Positions 1 through 4,718 of a stretch of 10,699 nucleotides of DNA are shown piece by piece (position 1 is the first letter of the stretch; every line of letters begins with the position of its first letter). A program made the translations under genes and the position numbers. The notes below the pieces were generated by a model, which was given only the letters and a program-made list of their open reading frames with translations, had not been told where the DNA came from and searched no databases. This stretch comes from Chloroflexi bacterium RBG_16_64_32 (lineage in GTDB: Bacteria > Chloroflexota > Dehalococcoidia > SM23-28-2 > RBG-16-64-32): the NCBI GenBank assembly GCA_001795235.1, contig MGNZ01000031.1:707-11405 (forward strand). Direction: 5' to 3'.

Positions 1-22
1 TTCCCGGGCCGGTGCGGCGCCG

Positions 23-52
23 TTGAGGGGCCGCCGGTGCGCGCGCTAGAAT
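23..52 (+). promoter_or_regulatory. uvrC promoter, apparently leaderless
   Basis: A -35-like TTGAGG (23-28) and a -10-like TAGAAT (47-52) are 18 bp apart. The -10 ends 9 bp before the ATG of uvrC, so transcription would begin at or next to the start codon. The intervening bases show no Shine-Dalgarno sequence. Seen by eye only; no transcription data. Confidence 0.45.
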
Positions 53-61
53 GGGTGTGCG

Positions 62-2026
62 ATGGCCGCCGCGTCCCGTACCCAACTCATCGAGCAGGTC
101 CGTGCCATGCCCACCCGGCCCGGCGTGTATATCTTCCGCGAGGCCAGCGGCGAGGTGATCTATGTGGGGAAGGCGGCCTCGCTCAAGAGCCGCGTGCGCT
201 CCTATTTCGGCTCGCCGCGCAGCCTGGAGCCGAAGACGCGCCGCCTGGCGGGCAGGATCGCCGACGTGGAGTATGTCGTCACCGCCAGCCCCCAGGAAGC
301 GCTCATCCTGGAGGCCAGCCTGGTCAAGCGCCACCAGCCGTACTTCAACGTGCGACTCAAGGACGACAAGCACTACCCCTACCTGAAGATAGACCTTTCG
401 GACAAGTGGCCGCGGGTGGAGATCACACGCCGCGTTCAGGACGACGGCGCCCGCTACTTCGGGCCATACGCCTCGGCGGGGTCGGTCCGGCAGACGTTGG
501 ACCTTGTGAAGAAGCTGTTCCCCTGGCGGTCCTGCACGAAGACGATCACCGGTAACGACCCTCGCCCCTGCCTGGACTACTACATCCACCGCTGCATCGG
601 CCCGTGCGCATCGCTCTGCTCCCAGGAGGAGTACCGCGACGTTATCCGGCAGGTGACCATGTTCCTGGAGGGACGCAGCGAGGAGGTGGCCGGGAGCCTG
701 CGTCGCAGCATGCAGGAGGCGTCTGCGGCCCTGGAGTACGAGCGGGCGGCGCGGCTGCGCGACCAGGTCCGCGCCATCGAGCACACCAGGGAGCGGCAGG
801 TGATGGCGCTGCCGGAGCGGGTGGACATGGACGTGTTCGGCATGGCGCGGGACGGCCCGGAGGCATGCGTGCAGGTGTTCTTCGTGCGCCGCGGCAACGT
901 CGTCGGGCGCGACAACTTCGCCCTGGACGGGGCCGCGGACGAGCCGGACGCGGACGTGCTGGCCAGCTTCCTGAAGCAGTTCTACCAATCGGCGGCGTTC
1001 GTGCCGCGGCGGGTCCTCCTCCCCTTCCCGGTGACCGACCAGGCGCTCATCCGGGACTGGCTGGCGGAGCGGCGTGGCAAGGGCGTCCAGGTGCTGGCGC
1101 CGCAGCGGGGCGACAAGCGGGCGCTGGTGCAGACAGTGGTGAACAACGCTCTGGAGTCGCTCCAGGCGGCGAGGGCCAGGTGGCTGGCCGACACGGGCAA
1201 GGCCCGCCGGGCGCTGGAGCAGTTGCAGGAGGAGATGAACCTGCCTTCGCTTCCCCAGCGGATCGAGTGCTACGACATCTCGAACATTCAGGGCGCCGCC
1301 GCCGTGGGGTCGATGGTGGTGTTCGTGGACGGGCGCGCGCGGCCGGCGGAGTACCGGCGCTTCCGCATCAAGTCGGTGGAGGGCGCGAACGACTTCGCGA
1401 TGCTGCAGGAGGTGCTGCGCCGCCGCTTCCAGAAGACGGCGGAGGCCCTGGCCGCTCGCGGTGCGGACTCCTCCCTACCCCCAGCCGCGGGCGACCTGAA
1501 GGTCGCCCCTACAACGGCCTCGGCCGCTGCCTCCCCCGCTCGTGGTGAGCCCGTCGAACCACGAGCACCCGGGATCCCAGAGTTCGACGAGTCGTTCGCG
1601 GCAGTACCGGACCTGGTTATCGTGGACGGGGGCAAAGGGCAGGTGTCGGCGGCGCACGACGAGATGCGCAACCTGGGGGTGGGCCAGATCCCCCTGGCGG
1701 GGCTGGCCAAACGGTTCGAGGAGCTGTACGTGAAGGATGTCTCCGAGCCGATACTGCTGCCGCGGACGTCGCAGGCGTTGTACCTGGTGCAGCGCATCCG
1801 GGACGAGGCGCACCGGTTCGCGATAACGTACCACCGCAAGGTGCGGGCGAAGGCGGGGATGCGGTCGGCGCTGGACGCGGTGCCTGGGGTAGGCCCCAAG
1901 CGGAAGAAGGCGCTGCTGCGCAAGTTCGGCTCCGTGAAGGCGATCCGTGAGGCGGGGGTGGAGGAGATCGCGGCGACGCCCGGGTTCACCCGCTCGCTGG
2001 CGGAGAAGGTGCTGGCGGGGCTATAA
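62..2026 (+). CDS. uvrC: UvrABC system protein C (excinuclease ABC subunit C)
   Basis: UvrC makes both incisions around DNA lesions held by UvrB in nucleotide excision repair. The 654-residue product has the full family layout. The GIY-YIG 3'-incision nuclease lies at about 17-95, with GVYIF at 21, VIYVGKA at 32-38, R44 and E84. Four cysteines, C158, C170, C178 and C182, match the spacing of the known Fe-S ligands. A UVR motif that binds UvrB spans about 206-241. The RNase H-like 5'-incision nuclease has YDISN (D405), D444, VDGGKGQ (D522) and H584. A tandem helix-hairpin-helix tail occupies 602-654. D405 to D444 is 39 residues, as I recall for E. coli UvrC. D444 to D522 is 78 rather than about 28, so some 50 residues are extra; they coincide with two palindromic repeats. 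The ATG at 62 has no Shine-Dalgarno but follows a -10-like element by 9 bp. The last 85 bp recur at 3258-3342. Confidence 0.97.
   Translation: MAAASRTQLIEQVRAMPTRPGVYIFREASGEVIYVGKAASLKSRVRSYFGSPRSLEPKTRRLAGRIADVEYVVTASPQEALILEASLVKRHQPYFNVRLKDDKHYPYLKIDLSDKWPRVEITRRVQDDGARYFGPYASAGSVRQTLDLVKKLFPWRSCTKTITGNDPRPCLDYYIHRCIGPCASLCSQEEYRDVIRQVTMFLEGRSEEVAGSLRRSMQEASAALEYERAARLRDQVRAIEHTRERQVMALPERVDMDVFGMARDGPEACVQVFFVRRGNVVGRDNFALDGAADEPDADVLASFLKQFYQSAAFVPRRVLLPFPVTDQALIRDWLAERRGKGVQVLAPQRGDKRALVQTVVNNALESLQAARARWLADTGKARRALEQLQEEMNLPSLPQRIECYDISNIQGAAAVGSMVVFVDGRARPAEYRRFRIKSVEGANDFAMLQEVLRRRFQKTAEALAARGADSSLPPAAGDLKVAPTTASAAASPARGEPVEPRAPGIPEFDESFAAVPDLVIVDGGKGQVSAAHDEMRNLGVGQIPLAGLAKRFEELYVKDVSEPILLPRTSQALYLVQRIRDEAHRFAITYHRKVRAKAGMRSALDAVPGVGPKRKKALLRKFGSVKAIREAGVEEIAATPGFTRSLAEKVLAGL
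1489..1512. repeat. Palindromic repeat with TGAA loop and CCCCTAC end, inside uvrC
   Basis: Perfect 8-bp arms GGGCGACC (1489-1496) and GGTCGCCC (1501-1508) flank a TGAA loop; CTAC follows, giving the end CCCCTAC (1506-1512). It is read in frame as part of the extra segment of UvrC (GDLKVAPT). A degenerate relative with the same loop and end is at 3941-3963. Confidence 0.75.
1538..1566. repeat. Second palindromic repeat, in frame inside uvrC
   Basis: Perfect 9-bp arms GCTCGTGGT (1538-1546) and ACCACGAGC (1558-1566) flank an 11-nt loop. In the uvrC frame it reads ARGEPVEPRA. From memory, palindromes of the form CGTGGTGAGC...TCGAACCACG recur across many environmental bacterial genomes and often give RGEPVEP-like peptides inside coding sequences. 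That recollection needs a database check; the palindrome itself is plain in the sequence. Confidence 0.75.
1938..2022 (+). repeat. Left copy of 85-bp direct repeat (3' end of uvrC)
   Basis: Bases 1938-2022 match 3258-3342 at a constant offset of 1,320 bp with 5 mismatches in 85 (1943, 1948, 1981, 2017, 2020). This copy is the functional 3' end of uvrC and encodes most of the last helix-hairpin-helix. The two copies bracket the lipoprotein gene and the palindrome cluster. Confidence 0.9.
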
Positions 2027-2027
2027 T
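2022..2027 (+). promoter_or_regulatory. Perfect -10 hexamer overlapping the uvrC stop codon
   Basis: TATAAT at 2022-2027 contains the TAA stop of uvrC (2024-2026). It ends 18 bp before the GTG start of the lipoprotein gene at 2046, leaving room for a short leader with the purine-rich GAGGGAG at 2036-2042. No good -35 is visible at 17-18 bp spacing, so promoter activity is a proposal. Confidence 0.4.
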
Positions 2028-2045
2028 TGCGGTCTGAGGGAGACC

Positions 2046-3098
2046 GTGAAACCCCTCCTTGCCATTGGAGTTGTTCTGTCATTCGTAGCTGTGGCTGCCT
2101 CGTGCCGCGGCGGCAGCGGCGCGGGAGCCCAGCTCATCGAGCAGGCCAGACACGCGATGGCGAGCGCTTCCTTCTCACATGCTGTCACCGAATGTCACCT
2201 GTGTCCCCCTCCCATCGTTACGGAGTACGCGCCTGCCGATAGGATCAAGCTCTCCAACTCCAAGGGTCATGACGACTGGCCCTACTACCTGATAGTGGGC
2301 GACCAGTGGCTCGTCTCTCACGCCGGAAGCAGATGGCTAAGCGAAAGCGCCGATCATAATCACCCCTTCATGGTCCTCGGCGACCCGCGCGTCTTGCTGC
2401 GCATCGCAACAGACCCGGAGGTTGAGGAAAGCGAGGAGATGGACGGCCGAAGCAATCACGTCGTGCGTGCCGGCACCGACAGCGACCGTCTGCTATCCGA
2501 AGTCTGGCCCGCTGAGCAGCGTCCAGCCGGAACTGAGGGCGAGCAGCCCCTCCACTACTTCCGGGAGATGACAGACGGGTTGAAAGTCCGCTTCTGGATA
2601 GACGCACGAGACTTCACAATCACGCAAATGGAACTTGACTACTCTTTGCTGCCCGCTGACAACGAAGAAGAGCCCCCTGAGGACCCGGAGCCGTATGTCA
2701 TACAAATCGACTACGAGACTCCCGTCGATGTGCCGGAAGAGCCGGAAGCCATGCCGTACCAGGAAGCGGACCGGCTGCGCCGGGAAGCCGGGCGCCGGAT
2801 CCAACCGCTCCTAGACTCGATCGCGCAGTACAGGAGCCTCAACGGGCTCTATCCGCCTAGCCTCGATCCCGAAACCCTGAGCGATGTGCTTCCCGCCACT
2901 CTATGGCCAGTCAACCCGTTCACCGACGAGCCTATGCGACAAGCAGAGGATTCGCCTGGGGACTTCTATTACGAGGTCAAGAATGCAGGCAGTGACTACG
3001 TCGCTAGTTTCTACGGTTGGGACGCCACGTATTCCTACATCGACACCATCCGCTTCGGCCGGCCCGACGAAATGACGAACGGTAAACCTCGCCAATAG
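2046..3098 (+). CDS. Putative lipoprotein: LolA/LppX-like N-terminal part, pseudopilin-like C-terminus
   Basis: Product of about 350 residues, not assigned to a named family. The GTG at 2046 gives a short type II signal peptide: MKPLL, a hydrophobic stretch, then VAASC with the lipidated Cys at 20. GAGGGAG lies 3 bp upstream; longer in-frame starts would lack a sensible N-terminus. Around 183-195 the segment FWIDARDFTITQMEL resembles the turn seen in LolA/LppX-type lipoprotein domains, suggesting a lipid- or lipoprotein-binding fold. From about 251 on, helix LLDSIAQYRSLNG, then YPPSL, WPVNPFTDEPM and SPGDFYYE resemble the globular C-terminus of type II secretion major pseudopilins, without their N-terminal helix. 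Both assignments are pattern-based. GC looks clearly lower than in uvrC, and the gene lies between two copies of the uvrC 3' end, which suggests acquisition by insertion. Confidence 0.75.
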   Translation: MKPLLAIGVVLSFVAVAASCRGGSGAGAQLIEQARHAMASASFSHAVTECHLCPPPIVTEYAPADRIKLSNSKGHDDWPYYLIVGDQWLVSHAGSRWLSESADHNHPFMVLGDPRVLLRIATDPEVEESEEMDGRSNHVVRAGTDSDRLLSEVWPAEQRPAGTEGEQPLHYFREMTDGLKVRFWIDARDFTITQMELDYSLLPADNEEEPPEDPEPYVIQIDYETPVDVPEEPEAMPYQEADRLRREAGRRIQPLLDSIAQYRSLNGLYPPSLDPETLSDVLPATLWPVNPFTDEPMRQAEDSPGDFYYEVKNAGSDYVASFYGWDATYSYIDTIRFGRPDEMTNGKPRQ

Positions 3099-3135
3099 CG
3101 CAGGACGCGCAGAAAGTCAACGGACAGGAAGGATT

Positions 3136-3177
3136 GCGGCCGGCGGCGGCCGAAGGACGGCCGGCCGCGCCCCCTAC
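3136..3177. repeat. GC-rich palindrome followed by CCCCTAC
   Basis: Perfect 9-bp arms GCGGCCGGC (3136-3144) and GCCGGCCGC (3160-3168) flank a 15-nt loop. CCCCTAC follows at 3171-3177, the same end found on the repeat in uvrC and at the 3' ends of both redox genes. There is no T-run, so it is not a classical terminator for the lipoprotein gene, which ends 37 bp earlier. Confidence 0.6.
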
Positions 3178-3196
3178 TCGACGGCCACGGAGCCAT

Positions 3197-3210
3197 CGCA
3201 CGGCGGTGCG
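3197..3210. repeat. Short hairpin in palindrome cluster
   Basis: CGCAC (3197-3201) and GTGCG (3206-3210) pair around GGCG. It is the middle of three palindromes between the lipoprotein gene and the uvrC tail copy. It is short enough to be chance in GC-rich DNA. Confidence 0.4.
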
Positions 3211-3215
3211 CCGAG

Positions 3216-3244
3216 ATTCTGATCCGCCTAAGGCGGATCAGAAT
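3216..3244. repeat. Perfect 14-bp inverted repeat
   Basis: ATTCTGATCCGCCT (3216-3229) is the exact reverse complement of AGGCGGATCAGAAT (3231-3244), with one base between. TGACA follows. From memory, GATTCTGATCCGCC/GGCGGATCAGAATGACA elements are interspersed repeats in several bacterial genomes. In RNA this would be a strong hairpin in either direction, without a U-tract. Confidence 0.75.
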
Positions 3245-3257
3245 GACAGATGGAGGC

Positions 3258-3342
3258 AGGCGGTCCGCGAGGCGGGGGTGGAGGAGATCGCGGCGACGCC
3301 GGGGTTCACCCGCTCGCTGGCGGAGAAGGTGCTGGCAGGCCT
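3258..3342 (+). pseudogene. Diverged fragment of the uvrC 3' end (right copy of 85-bp direct repeat)
   Basis: The bases encode AVREAGVEEIAATPG and so on to LAGL, the last 28 residues of UvrC, without the rest of the gene. Against the intact copy, counting the next aligned base after the repeat, six codon differences fall in the uvrC frame. Five are synonymous (CGT/CGC, CCC/CCG, GCG/GCA, GGG/GGC, CTA/CTC) and one is Ile to Val. That pattern suggests the two tails diverged while both were coding. The fragment has no stop where uvrC has one and runs at once into CGCCCCTAC, 5 bp before the stop of the convergent cupredoxin gene. It is probably a displaced original uvrC end, or the end carried by an inserted segment. 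Confidence 0.85.
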
Positions 3343-3344
3343 CG

Positions 3345-3351
3345 CCCCTAC
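3345..3351. repeat. CCCCTAC repeat end containing the cupredoxin stop codon
   Basis: CCCCTAC at 3345-3351, preceded by GGCAGGCCTCG, looks like the end of a palindromic element of the type seen at 1489-1512. On the minus strand it supplies TAG, the stop codon of the cupredoxin gene (3348-3350). The other arm is not evident, so this may be a partial copy. Confidence 0.4.
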
Positions 3352-3830
3352 GCCACGGCGATCGTGCCGATCATCTCGACAGGGTGGAAGTCGCAGCGGA
3401 AGATGATCTCGCCGGCCTGATCGGGCGCCTGCCAGGTCAGGGCGCCGGTGTCGCCCGGGGTGAAGAGGTCCAGGTCGGAGACCGTGTCATCGTCGCTGTT
3501 GTACTCGCCGTCGAGGCCGGCGACGCGCATATTGTGGATGGCGATACCGTTGTTGGTGAGATCGAAGGTGACGGTGGCCCCTGGTGCCACCGTCAGCTCG
3601 TTCGAGTCGAAGAAGTTGTCGCCCATAGACACGGCGACGCTGCCGCCAGCGGCCTCGCCTCCGGACGGCGCGGCGTCCGCCGCCGGCGACTGCTCCATGA
3701 CCACCTCTTCGCTCTCGATGCCAGTACCGGAGGGGATGGCGAACGCGAGGACGAAGGTCAGTACAACGGCGACGAGAACAAAGCCCATGAGGGCCTCTCC
3801 CAGGGGCAGTTTAGTGACATCAAACTTCAT
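3348..3830 (-). CDS. Membrane-anchored type 1 copper protein (cupredoxin, plastocyanin/azurin-like)
   Basis: A small electron carrier of 160 residues, probably facing outward from the cytoplasmic membrane. An N-terminal anchor at about 10-32 (EALMGFVLVAVVLTFVLAF) is followed by an Ala/Gly/Ser-rich linker (45-63) and a cupredoxin domain (64-160). The ligand set is complete for a mononuclear blue copper site: H99 in AIHNM, then C146, H149 and M153 in CDFHPVEM. There is no second Cys, so it is not a CuA site of cytochrome oxidase subunit II. GGAGG lies 11 bp upstream of the ATG. The gene follows the cytochrome c gene on the same strand after 129 bp, and the two share a similar anchor, so they may exchange electrons or serve the same oxidase or oxidoreductase. 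The stop codon lies in a repeat end and abuts the uvrC tail fragment. Confidence 0.9.
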   Translation of the reverse strand: MKFDVTKLPLGEALMGFVLVAVVLTFVLAFAIPSGTGIESEEVVMEQSPAADAAPSGGEAAGGSVAVSMGDNFFDSNELTVAPGATVTFDLTNNGIAIHNMRVAGLDGEYNSDDDTVSDLDLFTPGDTGALTWQAPDQAGEIIFRCDFHPVEMIGTIAVA

Positions 3831-3839
3831 GCCAGCGTA

Positions 3840-3875
3840 GCCTCCACAGATATAAATATATCGGAGCGGAGGCTT
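3840..3875 (-). promoter_or_regulatory. Candidate promoter region and dyad of the cupredoxin gene
   Basis: On the minus strand, 7-bp arms AGCCTCC (3869-3875) and GGAGGCT (3840-3846) flank an AT-rich core. The core contains the 14-bp near-palindrome GATATAAATATATC (3850-3863), with a -10-like TATATT at 3856-3861. The downstream arm holds the Shine-Dalgarno GGAGG (3842-3846). The dyad could be an operator around the -10, or, if transcription starts further upstream, an RNA hairpin hiding the ribosome binding site. No clear -35. Confidence 0.3.
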
Positions 3876-3940
3876 AGGCGCTAGTGTGTGACGACGGCGG
3901 GCAGATGTCGTGGAACGCCAGAGTTCTCTACGAGGACATC

Positions 3941-3963
3941 GGAAAGCTGAAGCGCTCCCCTAC
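3941..3963. repeat. Degenerate palindromic repeat at the 3' end of the cytochrome c gene
   Basis: GGAAAGC (3941-3947), loop TGAA (3948-3951), GCGCTCC (3952-3958), then CCTAC. It has the same loop and the same CCCCTAC end (3957-3963) as the repeat inside uvrC, but only 5 of 7 arm positions pair. On the minus strand the end supplies TAG, the stop codon of the cytochrome c gene. Confidence 0.45.
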
Positions 3964-4400
3964 TTGACGCTTTGAATAAAGGCGATGACGGCCTGGATAT
4001 CCTCCTCAGTGAGCGCCGGGAAGGAAGGCATCACCGGGCTGAAGCCCGCCACTACCTTGGCTGGGGGATTCTGAATCGACTCCCGGATATAGGCTTCGTC
4101 GACAGTCACGGTGCTGCCGTCCGCCAGCGTCTCCTCTTTTCCGAACAGGCCCTTCCAAGAGGGCCCGATGATGACCTCGCCCGAGGTGCTGTGACAGGAC
4201 AAGCAGCCGTTTGTAGCCGCTAGCTGCTGTCCCCGCTCCGACAGCGTCGCGGCAGGCGTCGGGCTTCCGACAGTGGCCGCGGTCTCCAGCGCGCCGCCCT
4301 CTCGTAGGAGGGACGCCGCCACGAAGGTCCCGGTGGTGGCAAATAGCAGGAAGCCGATGAGCAGTCCGCCGATGGGCATTCGCGGGAGATCTATGTGCAA
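3960..4400 (-). CDS. Membrane-anchored c-type cytochrome
   Basis: A 146-residue electron carrier with one heme c. An N-terminal anchor (about 10-31, GGLLIGFLLFATTGTF) is followed by a Pro/Thr linker and a class I cytochrome domain (about 53-146). The heme site is CLSCH (C66, C69, H70), and M114 in FSPVMPSF is the likely sixth ligand. The stretch from IIGPSWKGLFG to the C-terminus closely resembles the cytochrome domain fused to subunit II of caa3-type oxidases, but there is no CuA domain here. The start is TTG at 4400: the codon before it is an in-frame TAA, GGAGG sits 8 bp upstream, and the resulting N-terminus aligns with that of the cupredoxin. The first ATG (4379) would remove the conserved DLPRMP-like start. 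First gene of a likely two-gene unit with the cupredoxin. Confidence 0.9.
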   Translation of the reverse strand: MHIDLPRMPIGGLLIGFLLFATTGTFVAASLLREGGALETAATVGSPTPAATLSERGQQLAATNGCLSCHSTSGEVIIGPSWKGLFGKEETLADGSTVTVDEAYIRESIQNPPAKVVAGFSPVMPSFPALTEEDIQAVIAFIQSVK

Positions 4401-4408
4401 TTAGCCTG

Positions 4409-4413
4409 CCTCC
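4409..4413 (-). promoter_or_regulatory. Shine-Dalgarno fixing the TTG start of cytochrome c
   Basis: GGAGG read on the minus strand, 8 bp from the TTG at 4400. It makes the non-ATG start much more likely than the ATG at 4379. Confidence 0.65.
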
Positions 4414-4428
4414 GCCCACCCGTTTGCA

Positions 4429-4458
4429 AGTATAGAGGGGCCTCGCCGCTATGCGCAA
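4429..4458 (-). promoter_or_regulatory. Candidate promoter of the cytochrome c gene
   Basis: Minus-strand -35-like TTGCGC (4453-4458) and -10-like TATACT (4429-4434) are 18 bp apart, about 28 bp upstream of the TTG start. The same -10 hexamer lies upstream of pcm on the other strand. Confidence 0.4.
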
Positions 4459-4469
4459 TCCACCGTTGG

Positions 4470-4677
4470 CGCCTCCAGCACCTCCAAGTTCTCTGGCGTG
4501 CGGTGGAAGCCCGGCGGTAGCTGATAGAGGATCGGGCCCAGGCGGTCGGCCGGGAGGCGGGCGCCGGGCGTAGTAGGAGAGCCATTCGCGGGGCGCCAGC
4601 TTCTCGGCGTGGAAGGCGTCGCGCCAGTGGGAGTGGCGCCAGGCGTAGGCACAAATCCAGAAGCGGGGCACAGCCAC
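4470..4677 (-). pseudogene. Remnant of a DUF72 (YecE-like) family gene
   Basis: Two pieces in different frames read as parts of a DUF72 protein. The first (minus strand from 4677) gives WRHSHWRDAFHAEKL, then APREWLSYYA, matching the N-terminal pattern WxxxxWRGxFYPexL..WLxYYA. The second, one frame away, gives DRLGPILYQLPPGF and HRTPENLEVLEA, matching the family's central DRLGPxLfQLPPxF segment. In intact members roughly 70-80 residues separate the two; here they abut, so an internal deletion has joined them out of frame. The glycine-rich GTSGWSY start is also degenerate, nothing recognisable follows 4470, and a stop comes at 4449. Family assignment is from memory of the DUF72 consensus. DUF72 function is not firmly established. 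Confidence 0.65.
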
Positions 4678-4695
4678 GAAGGTTATATCAAGTGC

Positions 4696-4701
4696 TATAC
4701 T
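4696..4701 (+). promoter_or_regulatory. Candidate -10 element of pcm
   Basis: TATACT, ending 17 bp before the ATG at 4719, with GAGAGGA (4711-4717) as ribosome binding site. No convincing -35 at 17-18 bp. Confidence 0.35.
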
Positions 4702-4718
4702 TCAGTCGGTGAGAGGAA

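Noticed and set aside
604..1548. Long plus-strand open frame of 314 codons inside uvrC
   Set aside because: It overlaps the well-supported uvrC frame throughout and reads as Gly/Ala/Arg/Pro-rich sequence, typical of an alternate frame in GC-rich DNA.
1288..2082. Minus-strand open frame of 264 codons opposite the 3' half of uvrC
   Set aside because: Opposite a conserved coding region, low-complexity composition, no ribosome binding site or family motif.
80..2165. Similar QLIEQ stretches near the starts of UvrC and of the lipoprotein, sharing the 13-mer CTCATCGAGCAGG
   Set aside because: The match is limited to one short segment, the surrounding residues are unrelated, and common codons in amphipathic helices explain it better than shared origin.
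3905..3967. 20-codon plus-strand frame (begins MSWNARVLYED) between the redox genes
   Set aside because: No ribosome binding site, very short, and its end overlaps the repeat and the convergent cytochrome c stop. It could be a gene remnant but nothing supports a family.
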